Below are positions 26,944-38,807 of a stretch of DNA of 64,000 bases, in pieces. Made by a program: the position numbers and the translations under genes. The stretch is from Massilia sp. PAMC28688 (GTDB lineage Bacteria > Pseudomonadota > Gammaproteobacteria > Burkholderiales > Burkholderiaceae_D): positions 1,736,001-1,800,000 of the forward strand of contig NZ_CP080378.1 in assembly GCF_019443445.1 (NCBI RefSeq). The letters are read 5' to 3'. The notes under the pieces are model-generated. The model was not told where the DNA came from. It saw nothing but the letters and a program-made list of their open reading frames with translations, and ran no database searches. Every line of letters starts with the position of its first letter. The stretch's first letter is position 1.

Positions 26944-28380
26944 TCAGTCAGCCGCCATGCATGCGCTGATGTCTTCCACCGCGCCGTAGGCGGGATGGGC
27001 GGGACGGGTCACGCCGCACAGGTCCGGCGGGAGCTGGCCCGCATCCTGGCGCCGCGGCGCCTGTCCATTCCAGCGCAGGTCGAGCGCGTCGGCATCCATG
27101 TACAGGCGGCGCTGTGGGTGAATGCCCAGGTACTGCTGCGCGATCGGCGTGACCAGGTTGTCGTGCAGGCGCACCACGGCACCATTGCGGGCGCGGATCT
27201 GGCCGTCCACCAGATTGCCTTCGATGTCGGCGCTGCTGCCGGCAAAGCGCACGTGGATGCCGCCGGTATCGACGAGGGTATTGTGAATGACCCGGCTGGC
27301 GGCCGCGTTATTGAGGTAAATGCCGTCGTCCGAACAGCTGGCGATGATATTGGCGCGCACGATGCTGCGGTCCTGTTCTGTGATGCATTTGCCGTCGCGG
27401 CAGTATGCCTGCCCGGTGGCGCCGCCGCCGAGCGAGATGCCCACCCGCTGCCCTGGCGCGCCGCGCAGGCGCGCTTCGCACACCACCAGGTTCTGCTCGA
27501 ATACATTGGCGCTGCCGCCCCCCTTGGTAAAGGCGGCATAGCTGATCCGGTCGCCCTGGCCCTTGATAAAGTCGGTAATCACGTTGCGCCGGATAAGCCA
27601 GTGGCTGGCGGCCACGATGTCGACCGGCGTCACCGATTTGACAGTGTGACGGATGCTGTCGTTGCGCAGGGTATTGTTCTCGATGCGCCCGTAGTCGGGA
27701 TACTGGCGCTTGTTGCCATTGACCTTGAAGTGCGCGTTATAGTCGATGATGGCGTTGTTGATGGCAGTGAAGTGCGATGCCGCCCCCACCACATGGAATG
27801 CATGTTCGCAGTACAGCTGTGGCTTGCACACGCCGCGGATGGTCAGGTTTTCAAAGCGCCAGTGCGGTGCCAGCACCACGAAGCCTTCGCCGATCGCCAG
27901 TTCCAGCTCCACCGAACCGGCCTTTTCCGCCCGCACCACGATGTTGGCGGCTGCCGTACCCGCGCGGTTGGCGACGATGGGCGGACCGCCAATGCGGTAG
28001 CTGCCCGGCGCGATGGTGATGATGTCGCCCGGCGCCGCGTGGGCCATGGCGCGCCGCAGCTCGCCGCCACTGGTGACAATGCGCACGGTGCCGCTGGCCG
28101 GCGCGGGACTGCTCTGGGCACCGAGCACCGGCAGGTCAAGCTGGCGCGGTCCGGCAGGTCCGCGGTCGAGCCGCTCGAGCAGGGCCGCACTCCACTGTCC
28201 GGTGCCGACGATGATGTCGTTGTGCCCGGAGCTGCGCTTGGCCAGATACGGTGCCAGCGCACGGGGGGTGATGCCGCGCTCCTGCAGCAGCAGGACCACC
28301 GCGCCGGCTGCCAGCAATGACAGCACGGCGACGACGAGCGCGACCACCCGCCAGCGCGCCGGGCGTGCCCCGCGTACCAT
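26944..28380 (-). CDS. Membrane-anchored right-handed parallel beta-helix protein
   Basis: 478 aa. An N-terminal membrane anchor (about 12-32) is followed by a Pro/Arg linker, then from about residue 95 a repeat-rich region: GGELRRAMAHAAPGDIITIAPGSYRI (the usual opening turn of pectate-lyase-like helices), then regularly spaced VRAEKAGS, NLTIRGV, NAIIDYN, RIENNTLRND, IRRNVIT, FEQNLVV and NNAAASRVIHNTLVD turns. Such folds act as polysaccharide lyases or epimerases (AlgG-like), or bind glycans. No catalytic set can be assigned. It starts one base after the prsR stop, hence probably in the prsK-prsR operon. Confidence 0.85.
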   Translation of the reverse strand: MVRGARPARWRVVALVVAVLSLLAAGAVVLLLQERGITPRALAPYLAKRSSGHNDIIVGTGQWSAALLERLDRGPAGPRQLDLPVLGAQSSPAPASGTVRIVTSGGELRRAMAHAAPGDIITIAPGSYRIGGPPIVANRAGTAAANIVVRAEKAGSVELELAIGEGFVVLAPHWRFENLTIRGVCKPQLYCEHAFHVVGAASHFTAINNAIIDYNAHFKVNGNKRQYPDYGRIENNTLRNDSIRHTVKSVTPVDIVAASHWLIRRNVITDFIKGQGDRISYAAFTKGGGSANVFEQNLVVCEARLRGAPGQRVGISLGGGATGQAYCRDGKCITEQDRSIVRANIIASCSDDGIYLNNAAASRVIHNTLVDTGGIHVRFAGSSADIEGNLVDGQIRARNGAVVRLHDNLVTPIAQQYLGIHPQRRLYMDADALDLRWNGQAPRRQDAGQLPPDLCGVTRPAHPAYGAVEDISACMAAD

Positions 28381-28381
28381 G

Positions 28382-29739
<1,358 letters not shown>

Positions 29740-29743
<4 letters not shown>

Positions 29744-31839
29744 GAAAATTCCTCAGGCCGACGGACGGCAGTGTCGCTATTGTGCGCCTCGGGGCGGTAC
29801 AAGGGCAACATAACATGAATGGTGGTGCCGGCACCGGGCGCGCTGATGACATCGAGCCGGCCGCCAAGCTCGCCGATGTATTCGCGGCTTTCAAACACGC
29901 CGATGCCCATGCCGGCCGATTTGGTCGATTCAAAGGGTTTGAACAGGCGCTCCCGGATGAATTGCTCGCTCATGCCGGCGCCGGTGTCGGCCACGGTAAT
30001 GACAACTTCGCCGTCACCGCGGCGCAGGGCAACCGAGACCGTGCCGTCGCGCGGCGTGGCTTCAATCGCATTCTGGATCAGGTGGCCCAGCACGCGCTCG
30101 AGCCGCTCGCGGTCGGCCAGTACTTTCAGGCCCGACTCGGCAATATCAAGCACCGGATGCGGCTCGAACGCGGCCTTGAGTGCCACCGCCTGGGTCAGCA
30201 CCTTGTCGATGGCCAGCGGCGCCATGTGCTCGGGCGACTCGCTGCGCGAAAGCTTTTGCAGCAGCAGGCGCATTTTCTGCACCGAGTAGTCGACCGTGTC
30301 GAGCATGTCGCGCTGGAATTCGGGATTGTCGCGGTGCTTTTCAGCGTTCAGGATCATCAGCGACAATTGCGACACCAGGTTCTTGAGGTCGTGCACGACA
30401 AAGGTGGACATGCGGTTGAAGGACTCGAACTGGCGCGCCACCATCAACGCCGTGGCTGCTTCCTGCTGGGCCAGGTAGCTGGCGGCCTGGTTGCCGGCAA
30501 TCTTGAGCAGGTCAATCACTTCCCAGTTGAACACGACGCGGCTGCGCGGCTGGGTCAGCAGCATGAAGCCGAACAGCTTGTTCTGCATGATCAGGGGCAC
30601 GATCAGCCGGGCACGGGGAAATTGCTTGAGCCAGGCCGGCATGGGAACGTCATCGTAGAGCTGGGGCTGTTCCTGGCACTCGATCAGGTCCACCACCCAT
30701 TGCTTGCTTTCCAGGAACTGACTGAAGGGTGAGTCGGCCGCTTCCGCCACGTCGACCGCCGGCACATGCCAGTAGGCGTCCGGCACGTATCTGCCGCTCT
30801 CGCGCTTGACGAACAAGACGCCGCCGGGACTCTCCACCAGTTCCGCCACGGCCTGGATGGTGCGCACGCCCAGCCCCGGCCCCGCTTCGGACAGGGTGCG
30901 GGTAAAACGCAGCCATTCTTCGCGATAGTCGTAGTTGTAGCGGTAAAAATGCTTGCTGATGAATACCTTGAGCCAGGAGCGGAAGGTGCCCGAAAACAGG
31001 ATCACCACCAGCAGGATCAGGGCGCCGAACAGAAAAGCCATCTGCATGACCGTCCCCCAGCTGCCCCCGACAAAGCGCAGGTAGTAGCCGGCCGAGCCCA
31101 TGGCCAGCAGGTAGATGGCCGAGCCGAACAGCGCGGCGGTATGGAACATGACGCGGCGCGACAGGGCCAGGCCCCCGGCCGACCAGGACGCGCTGCGGCC
31201 AATCGAAAAGGCAATCAAGGGGACCGTCAGCGCATTGATCAGTCCGCGCGCGGCCCAGATGTCCGGATCGACGGCCTGGAACAGCATGGCGTTGCTGTAC
31301 AGGTAGAAGTCGTAGGCGAACATGGCGCCGATGCCCAGGCAGGCAAACTTGACGGCCCAGCGCTCCTGCATGCTCTTGTTGCGGTAGAGCTGCTCGACCA
31401 GCACAATCCCGAGCACGGCGATGGCAACGCGGGCCGTGACGCTGGGCATGAGGCCAATCGTGTGGACCATTTCCAGATGCCAGTAGCCGGCCACGGTGCC
31501 AAAGAAAAACACGAGGAAGAAGGTGGCCACGGCCAGCACCCAGACATTGAGCTTGAAGGGCAGTGTGCTGTCGGGATTGCGGTAATTGCCCAGCAAGATA
31601 AGCAGGAAGGCGCACCAGGCGGCGCTGCGCACGACCTCGAGGGCATCACTCCAGGCCGACCAGCCGACCAGCTGGGTCGATTGCCAGGCCAGCACCGCGC
31701 CCCACAGCATGGTGGCGAGCGAGGCCAGGGTGATGGCGCTGGCGTGGGTGCGGCTGCGCCAGCGCGTCATGAGCATGAAGCTCAGGATCAGGAAGGCGAA
31801 GGCAGCGATGCCATAGCTGTACGTTGCAATACTGGTCAA
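29740..31839 (-). CDS. prsK: PrsK: membrane histidine kinase of the PEP-CTERM/XrtA system
   Basis: 699 aa. About eight hydrophobic helices in residues 1-285, then a GAF-type domain (about 320-455), a HisKA box with His483 in TFVVHDLKNLVSQ, and an ATPase domain with HLIQNAIEATP (N box), ADTGAGM (G1) and GMGIGVFESREYIG (G2). The HDLKN box variant is typical of the PrsK family (TIGR02916). The start is TTG at 31839 with GGATGG upstream; no in-frame ATG fits better. Senses an unknown signal and phosphorylates PrsR. Confidence 0.94.
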
Positions 31840-31898
31840 AGTAATCCATCCATCTTGGCAGCCATCATGTGCAGAGGATTGCCCGCAATACCCGCCGC

Positions 31899-33308
31899 TT
31901 ATCGGCCGCTGCGGAACAGGACGACTTTGAGCGTGTCGATCAGGATCAGGATATCGAGGAACAAGCTATTGTTCTTCACATAGTACAGGTCATATTGCAA
32001 CTTTTGCAATGAATCATCCGTGGAAGCGCCGTAACCATAGCGTACCTGCGCCCAGCCGGTGATGCCCGGCTTGATGCTGTGGCGGACATTGTAGTAGGGC
32101 AGCACTTCAATCAGTTGCTCGACGAAGTAAGGACGCTCGGGCCGGGGGCCGACAAAACTCATCTCGCCCTTGAACACGTTGAGGATCTGGGGCAGTTCGT
32201 CGATCCGGGTCTTGCGGATGAAGTTGCCGATGCGCGTCACGCGCGGGTCATTCTGGGCGGCCCACTGCGGCTTGCCACCTTTTTCTGCATCGTTGCGCAT
32301 GCTGCGGAACTTGAGCACATTGAAGGAATGGCCATCCAGGCCCACGCGTTCTTGCTGATAAAAAATAGGCGAGCGGTCTTCCAGGTAGATCAGGATGCCG
32401 GTGATGACCATGATGGGGAAGGTGGCGGTGAGGATGATGCCGCTGCACACCAGGTCAAAGCCGCGCTTCATGAAGGAGCGGATGAAGCTCTGGTCGAAGC
32501 CGCCGCCAAAGACCAGCCAGCTTGGCTGCAGGGAATCGACCCGGATCTGGCAGGATTCCCGCTCGAAAAAATTGGCGGCGTCGGTGACCTTGATGCCTTG
32601 CAGCTTGCAGTCGAGCAGTTCCTTGATGGGAAAACCGCCGCCGCGGCGGTTTTGCACTGAGACCACGATCTCTTCCACGTTATGGGCCACGGCCAGCGAG
32701 GCAAGCGACTCGCCTTCGCGCAGTTTCAGCAGCTTCGACGGCGGGATGCACACTTCTTCTTCGGCCACGGCGCTGACAAAGCCGGCGATATCGTACTTGT
32801 GGTAGCTGGTGTTATGGATGGCCAGGTCGCTGCATTCCTTGGCCAGGGGCCCGCTGCCCAGGAAGATGATGCGCGACTCGAGGAACCGCAGCTCCGACGT
32901 CTTGAAGAAGATGATGCGGGCCACAAAGATACCCATGGCGGCAATCACAAACACGGCCGCCAGGATGCCGCGGCCAATTTGCAGCTCGGGCGCGACGTAG
33001 AAAATCAGGGTCAGGATCACGAAGCCCATGGCAAACGAGGGCATGAGCTTGAGGAAGAAGGGGTCGCGCAAGCCTTCGGTGAAATTGAGCTGGTACATGC
33101 CCATGGCGCTCATGGAAAAGATGATGGCGCAGGCAAAGGCAAGGGCGGACATGAAAAAGTGTTCGAACACGGGCGGCGCGGCGCCGTCCGGCAGGTGCAT
33201 GACGCGCACGGCGGCGCCTGCGTAGGCCGAACCGACCAGCACCAGCACTTCGACGAACAATAGGAAAAACACTATTTTCGAAACGTAGTGATTAGAGATC
33301 TTTAACAC
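31899..33308 (-). CDS. XrtA-system initiating sugar-phosphate transferase (polyprenyl glycosylphosphotransferase, TIGR03013-like)
   Basis: 469 aa, GTG start with GGAGGAAAAA upstream. Four to five N-terminal membrane helices (about 10-145), a nucleotide-binding-like middle domain ([20 protein letters not shown]), and a C-terminal bacterial sugar transferase domain: [18 protein letters not shown] (membrane re-entrant helix), [21 protein letters not shown], then [26 protein letters not shown]. These proteins transfer a sugar-1-phosphate to undecaprenyl phosphate to start repeat-unit synthesis. Next genes upstream supply a UDP-uronate precursor, though the first sugar is not identified. Confidence 0.93.
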   Translation of the reverse strand: MLKISNHYVSKIVFFLLFVEVLVLVGSAYAGAAVRVMHLPDGAAPPVFEHFFMSALAFACAIIFSMSAMGMYQLNFTEGLRDPFFLKLMPSFAMGFVILTLIFYVAPELQIGRGILAAVFVIAAMGIFVARIIFFKTSELRFLESRIIFLGSGPLAKECSDLAIHNTSYHKYDIAGFVSAVAEEEVCIPPSKLLKLREGESLASLAVAHNVEEIVVSVQNRRGGGFPIKELLDCKLQGIKVTDAANFFERESCQIRVDSLQPSWLVFGGGFDQSFIRSFMKRGFDLVCSGIILTATFPIMVITGILIYLEDRSPIFYQQERVGLDGHSFNVLKFRSMRNDAEKGGKPQWAAQNDPRVTRIGNFIRKTRIDELPQILNVFKGEMSFVGPRPERPYFVEQLIEVLPYYNVRHSIKPGITGWAQVRYGYGASTDDSLQKLQYDLYYVKNNSLFLDILILIDTLKVVLFRSGR

Positions 33309-33388
33309 TTTTTCCTCCGGTATTCTTTTTTTTCCTGCCTGGAGGCGGCAGGAGGCGCGGGCCTCCCGCGCTTCCCGGCCTGACGGCC

Positions 33389-34423
33389 TTAGCGCGTACG
33401 GTCAAGGTGGTCGATATACCATTCCATCGCCTGCTGCAAGCCTTCGCCAATGCGATGGGTGGGCGCAAACCCGAGCAGGGTCGCTGCCTTGGAAATATCG
33501 GCCTGGGAATGGCGTACGTCGCCGGCGCGGAAATCCTTAAACTGCGGCTGGTGCCCCTCGACATGGGGATAGCGCTGGCGCAGCAGGGCACACATCATCT
33601 GGTGCAGCTGGTTCAGGCTGGTACGCTCGTTGAGCGCCACGTTGTAGACCTGGTTGGCCGCTTCCGACGGCGCCATGGCCGACAAGATATTGGCCTGTAC
33701 GACATTGTCGATAAAACAGAAATCGCGGCTGGTCTCGCCATCGCCATTGATGAACAGCGGCCGGTTTTCAATCAGGGCGGCAATCCATTGCGGAATCACG
33801 GCGGCATAGGCCCCGTGCGGGTCCTGGCGCGGACCGAACACATTAAAGTAGCGCAAGCCGATCGACTCGGTCTGGTAGCAGCGCGCAAAGACGTCGGCAA
33901 ACAATTCGTTGACGTATTTGGTCACGGCGTAAGGCGAGAGCGGCTTGCCGATCTGCGACTCGATCTTGGGCAGGGCCGGATGATCGCCATAGGTGGAACT
34001 GGAAGCGGCGTACACAAAACGGCGCACCTTGGCATCGCGCGCGGCCGTGAGCATGTTCAAGAAGCCGGTGACGTTGACATCGTTACTGGTGATCGGATCG
34101 GCGATGGAGCGCGACACAGAACCGAGCGCGGCCTGGTGCAGCACAAAGTCCACGCCTTCGCAGGCGCGCGCGCAATCGGCCAGCTGGCGGATGTCGCCCT
34201 CCTGGAACGTAAAGCGCGACCAGGCGTCCTCGCCGACCTGCTCGCGCACTTCGTCGAGGTTGTAGCGGTGGCCCGTTGCAAAATTGTCGAGACCGGTGAC
34301 CTTCTGGTTGAGCCGCAGCAGCGTCTCGACCAGATTGGACCCGATAAAGCCCGCGGCGCCGGTCACGAGCCAGTGGTAGCTGTTGTCGCGCAGATGCAGC
34401 TGTTGTTCGGCAAACTTATTCAC
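33389..34423 (-). CDS. wbpP: NAD-dependent UDP-sugar 4-epimerase (WbpP-like)
   Basis: 344 aa, GTG start. Extended [17 protein letters not shown] binds [18 protein letters not shown] has the Ser/Thr site, and the catalytic pair is YAVTK; ends with [14 protein letters not shown] substrate binding ([12 protein letters not shown]) and [14 protein letters not shown]. Closely resembles WbpP, which interconverts UDP-GlcNAc/GalNAc or UDP-GlcNAcA/GalNAcA. Paired with the dehydrogenase 50 nt upstream it would give UDP-GalNAcA for the polysaccharide. Galactose epimerase activity is a less likely alternative. Confidence 0.88.
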   Translation of the reverse strand: MNKFAEQQLHLRDNSYHWLVTGAAGFIGSNLVETLLRLNQKVTGLDNFATGHRYNLDEVREQVGEDAWSRFTFQEGDIRQLADCARACEGVDFVLHQAALGSVSRSIADPITSNDVNVTGFLNMLTAARDAKVRRFVYAASSSTYGDHPALPKIESQIGKPLSPYAVTKYVNELFADVFARCYQTESIGLRYFNVFGPRQDPHGAYAAVIPQWIAALIENRPLFINGDGETSRDFCFIDNVVQANILSAMAPSEAANQVYNVALNERTSLNQLHQMMCALLRQRYPHVEGHQPQFKDFRAGDVRHSQADISKAATLLGFAPTHRIGEGLQQAMEWYIDHLDRTR

Positions 34424-34473
34424 TGGCTGGTGCTTTCCTGATCAAACGGTAAAAATGAAGAGACGTCAAATGC

Positions 34474-35763
34474 TTACAGGCGCCACACGCAGTAACCGGC
34501 ATCCTTCAGGGCGTGCTGGTCGAACTGGGCCTTGACGTCGATGAAGCAGCCGTTGGGGTTCAGCTTGGACTGCAGGTCGGCCATGGAAATGGCCATGACT
34601 TCCTTGTGCGGCACGGCGGCAACAATGGCATCGGCCTGGGGCAGGTCTTCCCACTTGTCGAGCTTGATGCCGTATTCGTGCTGGGCTTCAGCGGCATCGG
34701 CAACCGGATCGAACACGCGCACATCCACGCCATAGGACTGCAATTCGTAGACAATGTCGGCCACCTTGGAGTTGCGCAGATCCGGGCAGTTTTCCTTGAA
34801 GGTCAAGCCAATCACGTTCACCTTGGCACCCTTGACGTGGAAACCGGCGCCAATGATGGACTTGACGGTTTTCTCGGCAACAAACTTGGCCATGCCGTCG
34901 TTGATGCGGCGGCCAGCCAGGATCACTTGCGGGTGGTAGCCGACCATCTCGGCCTTGTGGGTCAGGTAGTAAGGATCGACGCCGATGCAGTGGCCGCCCA
35001 CCAGGCCCGGGCGGAATGGCAGGAAGTTCCACTTGGTGCCGGCAGCCTTGAGCACTTCCAGGGTGTCGATGCCGATCTTGTCGAAAATAATGGCCAGTTC
35101 GTTCATCAGGGCGATGTTCAGGTCGCGCTGGGTGTTTTCAATCACCTTGGCCGCTTCCGCCACCTTGATGCTGGAAGCGCGGTGCACGCCGGCAGTGATG
35201 ATCGACTCATACAGGGCGGCAATCAGTTCCAGCGTCTCGGCGTCGTCGCCGGAAACCACTTTCAGGATCGTGGTGAGGGTATGTTCCTTGTCGCCCGGAT
35301 TGATACGCTCTGGCGAAAAGCCCACATGGAAATCTTCCTTCCACTTCAGGCCGGAATGCTTTTCCAGGATAGGGATGCACACTTCTTCGGTCGCGCCCGG
35401 GTACACGGTGGACTCGAAAATGACGATGGCGCCCTTCTTCATGTGCATGCCAACAGTCTTGCTGGCACCGGCCAAAGGCGTGAAGTCGGGATTGTGGGCA
35501 ATGTCGACCGGGGTAGGCACGGCCACGACAATGTACTTGGCATCGGCCAGCGCGGACGGGTCGGTACCGACCGTCAGCTGGGTGGCAGCGCGCAGCTGCT
35601 CGGTCGACAGTTCGCCGGTCGGGTCAATGAACTGGCGATAGCTCTGGATCTTTGGCTCTGACAGATCGAATCCGATCGTTGGCCGTTTTTTGCCGAACTC
35701 CACTGCCAACGGCATCCCAACATAGCCCAGTCCGACTACAGCAACGACATCATTTGAATTCAT
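34474..35763 (-). CDS. tviB: UDP-N-acetylglucosamine 6-dehydrogenase (WbpA/TviB-like)
   Basis: 429 aa from ATG 35763; a longer frame to 35796 lacks a ribosome site. N-terminal NAD fold VVAVVGLGYVGMPLAVEFG, catalytic Cys in GLVGGHCIGVDPYYLTHKA, and the third-domain GLTFKENCPDLRNSKVAD motif. It oxidises UDP-GlcNAc to UDP-GlcNAcA with NAD+. First gene of the leftward operon wbpA-like / wbpP-like / initiating transferase. A good -10/-35 pair lies 47-74 nt upstream. Confidence 0.94.
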   Translation of the reverse strand: MNSNDVVAVVGLGYVGMPLAVEFGKKRPTIGFDLSEPKIQSYRQFIDPTGELSTEQLRAATQLTVGTDPSALADAKYIVVAVPTPVDIAHNPDFTPLAGASKTVGMHMKKGAIVIFESTVYPGATEEVCIPILEKHSGLKWKEDFHVGFSPERINPGDKEHTLTTILKVVSGDDAETLELIAALYESIITAGVHRASSIKVAEAAKVIENTQRDLNIALMNELAIIFDKIGIDTLEVLKAAGTKWNFLPFRPGLVGGHCIGVDPYYLTHKAEMVGYHPQVILAGRRINDGMAKFVAEKTVKSIIGAGFHVKGAKVNVIGLTFKENCPDLRNSKVADIVYELQSYGVDVRVFDPVADAAEAQHEYGIKLDKWEDLPQADAIVAAVPHKEVMAISMADLQSKLNPNGCFIDVKAQFDQHALKDAGYCVWRL

Positions 35764-35809
35764 TATCAAGTTCCGTTTCAGAATTAATCTTTGCAATTAA
35801 TGCAACGAG

Positions 35810-35837
35810 AATATATCACACCATGCCGGCCGTTCAA
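35810..35837 (-). promoter_or_regulatory. Sigma-70-type promoter of the UDP-uronate operon
   Basis: On the - strand TTGAAC (35832-35837), a 16-nt spacer, then TATATT (35810-35815). It sits 47 nt before the dehydrogenase start codon. Four of six -35 bases and five of six -10 bases match consensus. Confidence 0.6.
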
Positions 35838-36581
35838 TTGGCGGCAACTAATTTTGTTTTATAGAAACAACATCGTCAGCGCAATGTTGTCGAGCTACTA
35901 CTATTACGGCCAGCATTCATCGCGACCACATCTTTTCTCAGTGAGAAGGACAATTTGGGTTGATGCGAATAACTGAAGCCGGCGTTGCGACGCCAGCGCG
36001 CAACACTCCTGGCAATTGGCGGTGTGGAGCAAGCCCTGAGGCGCCCTGCTTACGCAAGCGCAAACATTACAACGCCTGACCTTGGCCACGGGATGACAAA
36101 ATTTTACGCCACCATGTCTCCGGGGCGAATCTTGAACATCTGTGCCGCGCCATCTGCTGACATTACAAGACAGCGGAAGAATGCCATTTTATCATTTCCG
36201 AAAATAAAATGTTTGCCCGTCAGCCAACCGTGCTCGCCCTGTGGGACCCCTATTCTACCCACACCGCATGACATCTGCGTGACGGCGTTGTAAAGACACC
36301 ATCTCGCGAGCTGAACGATATTTTCTCTTCATTGCTCGCTGTCAGGCCTCGTTAAATGCACAGCGGTGTCAGCGTTGGCTGCCTGATCCCAATTGCCAAA
36401 AAAATTGCGTCGATCATCGGCTGCACCGATCAGTGTGAGTTGAACGACATCACATGCTGAGCCTTTCGCAACAGTTTCGACTATCTATTGCAATCGTGCG
36501 AGCGACGGCTTGTGTGATAATAAAAACATAATGTGTCCGGCATTCGTGCGCTCTCGCCCTTTCATTTTAAAGGAAAGTACA
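35838..36581. other. Long intergenic region without a recognisable gene
   Basis: About 740 nt between divergent genes, visibly richer in A/T than the polysaccharide operon. Short open frames in it have no family features, no ribosome sites and poor composition. It must hold the promoter of the family 2 glycosyltransferase at 36582, but no convincing -35/-10 pair was found; a GATAAT-like box near 36516 is the best hint. No repeats stand out. Confidence 0.5.
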
Positions 36582-37598
36582 ATGAGTTCTAGCAATCCAA
36601 CATTTCTTGATGTCACGGTTATCATGCCGTCGTACAACCGTTCCCGACTGATTACGCGTGCGCTCGACAGCGTACGCAGCCAAAGTGCCTTGCCACGGGA
36701 AATTCTGGTAGTTGATGATGCCTCCACGGACGACACGGTAAGCCAAGTAGAAGCGTGGCGCGATCGCACGGGTTTTCCAGTGCGGATCGAACGCCTTGCC
36801 AAGAATGGCGGCGTTGCTGCCGCGCGCAACCGCGCCATGGAGCTGGCTACGACGCGTTATGTCTCCTTCCTCGACTCCGATGACGAGCATCTGCCCGGGA
36901 CTTTGGCCCTGTTGGTAAGTGCCCTAGAAGAGTCGCCAGGTGCGGTGGTGGCATTCGGCGACGCGTGCAAAGTAAGTCCGGTCAAGCATATTCCGCATGC
37001 CATGTTTGGGGCCAAAGTCGACATTACGACGATCGCGGAGCCGATTGGCGAGCCTGAACAGGGCCGCTTCAAGTTGCACGATCCGAAGAGCACTTTTTTA
37101 CAGGCTAGTTTGATCGCCACCTGCTCAGCTTGCTTTATCCGCGAGGATGCATTGGCTGTTGGCGGCATGCCCGTCGGCTATAAGATGGGTTCAGACTGGC
37201 TGTTTTGGTTGCGGCTGGCTCAACGCGGGGACTTTATTTTTGTGCGCGAAGATGTTTCACTTGTGCACCGTCATCCCGACAACCTCACCAAGCCAGGCGC
37301 AGCAGCCGATACCTCGATAGCCAAGCTGGCTGGTTACGCGGCTATCCTCAACGGTGACCTCGGGATAGCGGTCGATCCGGCGCAGCGCCGGCTGGTCGAA
37401 GAATTTGTCGATTCACGGATCGCCTTGCTGCGCTATCAGTCCTCCCTGCTTGGCTTTAACAGCTATCTCCGCTATGGAACTATGGTACCAGGTCGCGCCA
37501 GGAGGAACATTGTGGGACACCTGTTGTCCGATCCTAAGAGCGCGGTCCGTTCACTGGTCTATTCGTGGCGCTCGCCGCCTCAGCATACGTCTGACTGA
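36582..37598 (+). CDS. Glycosyltransferase family 2 (GT-A)
   Basis: 338 aa from ATG 36582 with AAAGGAAA 6 nt upstream. GT2 motifs: VTVIMPSYNRSRLITRALDSV, EILVVDDASTDDTV, GGVAAARNRAMELATTRYVSFLDSDDEH (the DxD-like SDDE metal site), and SDWLFWLRLAQRGDF near the C-terminal half. Probably transfers a sugar to a polysaccharide or lipid-linked intermediate; specificity unknown. Base composition is more A/T-rich than the main operon and it stands alone in noncoding DNA. Confidence 0.88.
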   Translation: MSSSNPTFLDVTVIMPSYNRSRLITRALDSVRSQSALPREILVVDDASTDDTVSQVEAWRDRTGFPVRIERLAKNGGVAAARNRAMELATTRYVSFLDSDDEHLPGTLALLVSALEESPGAVVAFGDACKVSPVKHIPHAMFGAKVDITTIAEPIGEPEQGRFKLHDPKSTFLQASLIATCSACFIREDALAVGGMPVGYKMGSDWLFWLRLAQRGDFIFVREDVSLVHRHPDNLTKPGAAADTSIAKLAGYAAILNGDLGIAVDPAQRRLVEEFVDSRIALLRYQSSLLGFNSYLRYGTMVPGRARRNIVGHLLSDPKSAVRSLVYSWRSPPQHTSD

Positions 37599-37919
37599 CT
37601 GCCGGGCTGACTACATCGAGCACTAGTCAGCCACCTCAAAACAATGTTTTGACGATAACGAGCGGCGCACCCACAACGATGAACGTCACAGCACAATAGC
37701 TGACTTCGACGCAAAAACGGGTAGTTACCCATCTGTCGAATTTCGCGTGTGCATATTTCGCGCGACCAAGTGTGGCATTTGACAAAATCTTGTCTTAACT
37801 GTTCTGCATCATTAGAAGCACGCTGCGTGCGGCTAGTGCTGAACGTCAGGATGCTCTTGCCCTTTACCGCCAATTTTGACGTGACACTGCAACGAAACTT
37901 CTGGCTCCACCCTACTGAC
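37599..37919. other. Noncoding gap between convergent glycosyltransferases
   Basis: 321 nt between convergent genes. Contains small hairpins such as GGGTAGTTACCC (about 37720) and CAAAACA/TGTTTTG (about 37637), either of which might serve termination, but neither has a good T run. No gene seen. Confidence 0.45.
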
Positions 37920-38807
37920 TCAGACGCGCCGCCGCATTGGGAGAACAAGCTTCCTTGAATATAACAAGTAGCGCCATCCCCCGCGGCACAAAATGCTGGC
38001 TACGTGAAGTCGCCATGCATGCCACCAGTCACCGTTAGCGCTCTTTCTGGCGGCAATATTGTGAAGGCAGCGACCAAGCTTTTCTTGGACATCGCGCCGA
38101 ACAGCTTTCGGAAGGTTTAGTGCCAGAATCTTGGGCAGCACTTCGCCCTCAGCCTCCGCATAGCCGTCCGACTTGGATAACGACCCGGCGGAATCATTGA
38201 TTACGAACGTCGGGATATCGACAAATTCCGATCGATGGCTTAATGCAAGCTTATACGCGATGAACGTCCACTCCAGATGAGCGGTTCGGCCATCAAAATA
38301 TTCTGATCCCACAGCGGACGTGCGAAACATTCCGCCACACGACGCCAGCCAGTTTTCCCGAGCTAGCGCCACCAAAGGGCTGCGCTGTGCCAAGCCAGTG
38401 TTTTTCACAACGGCTTGATCCATACCACCTAATCGACGCCAGCCGTTCGATGCCACGAAGGTAAGTGATGGATCTGAAAGTAGTGGAGCAAGCCTGTTTT
38501 TGATAGCGGACGGTAAATATTCATCGTCATCGTCCAAAAACGCGAAGAACGGTGTGTCCACATTGATGCGTCCAATTTGTAGCGCATAAGGGTAACTGCC
38601 AAGCACTTCTCGAACAACTTGCACACCTGGCCTGTTTTGAAGTTCAGACAGACAGTCTTCGTCCACCCGATCCCCGTTGACGACTGCAATCACTTTAACG
38701 CTGACACCCTCCTGAGCCAATACGCTGTCAACCGCATTCATGAGAGATTGACGGCGCCTCGCCTCGCAAGTTGTCGCTATCACAACACTAACAGAACTAT
38801 TGTACAT
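37920..38807 (-). CDS. Glycosyltransferase family 2-like protein
   Basis: 295 aa from ATG 38807, chosen because VSVVIATTCEARRRQSLMNA, the usual first strand of GT2, follows after 5 residues; a frame to 38924 exists but adds a segment with no family likeness. Motifs: VDSVLAQEG, VIAVVNGDRVDED, and FFAFLDDDDEYLPSAI (metal-binding DDD). The rest, ASNGWRRLGG and CGGMFRTSAVG, is consistent with GT2 acceptor-side loops. Probably a distinct donor/acceptor from the gene at 36582. Codon choice is more A/T-rich than the neighbouring XrtA genes. Confidence 0.82.
   Translation of the reverse strand: MYNSSVSVVIATTCEARRRQSLMNAVDSVLAQEGVSVKVIAVVNGDRVDEDCLSELQNRPGVQVVREVLGSYPYALQIGRINVDTPFFAFLDDDDEYLPSAIKNRLAPLLSDPSLTFVASNGWRRLGGMDQAVVKNTGLAQRSPLVALARENWLASCGGMFRTSAVGSEYFDGRTAHLEWTFIAYKLALSHRSEFVDIPTFVINDSAGSLSKSDGYAEAEGEVLPKILALNLPKAVRRDVQEKLGRCLHNIAARKSANGDWWHAWRLHVASILCRGGWRYLLYSRKLVLPMRRRV

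Noticed and set aside
33309..33388. Hairpin CCTGCC/GGCAGG between epimerase and initiating transferase genes as terminator
   Set aside because: On the transcribed (-) strand it is followed by A residues rather than T residues.
37770..37810. TTGACA-like box in the gap between the family 2 glycosyltransferases
   Set aside because: No -10 box at proper spacing and no gene downstream on that strand.
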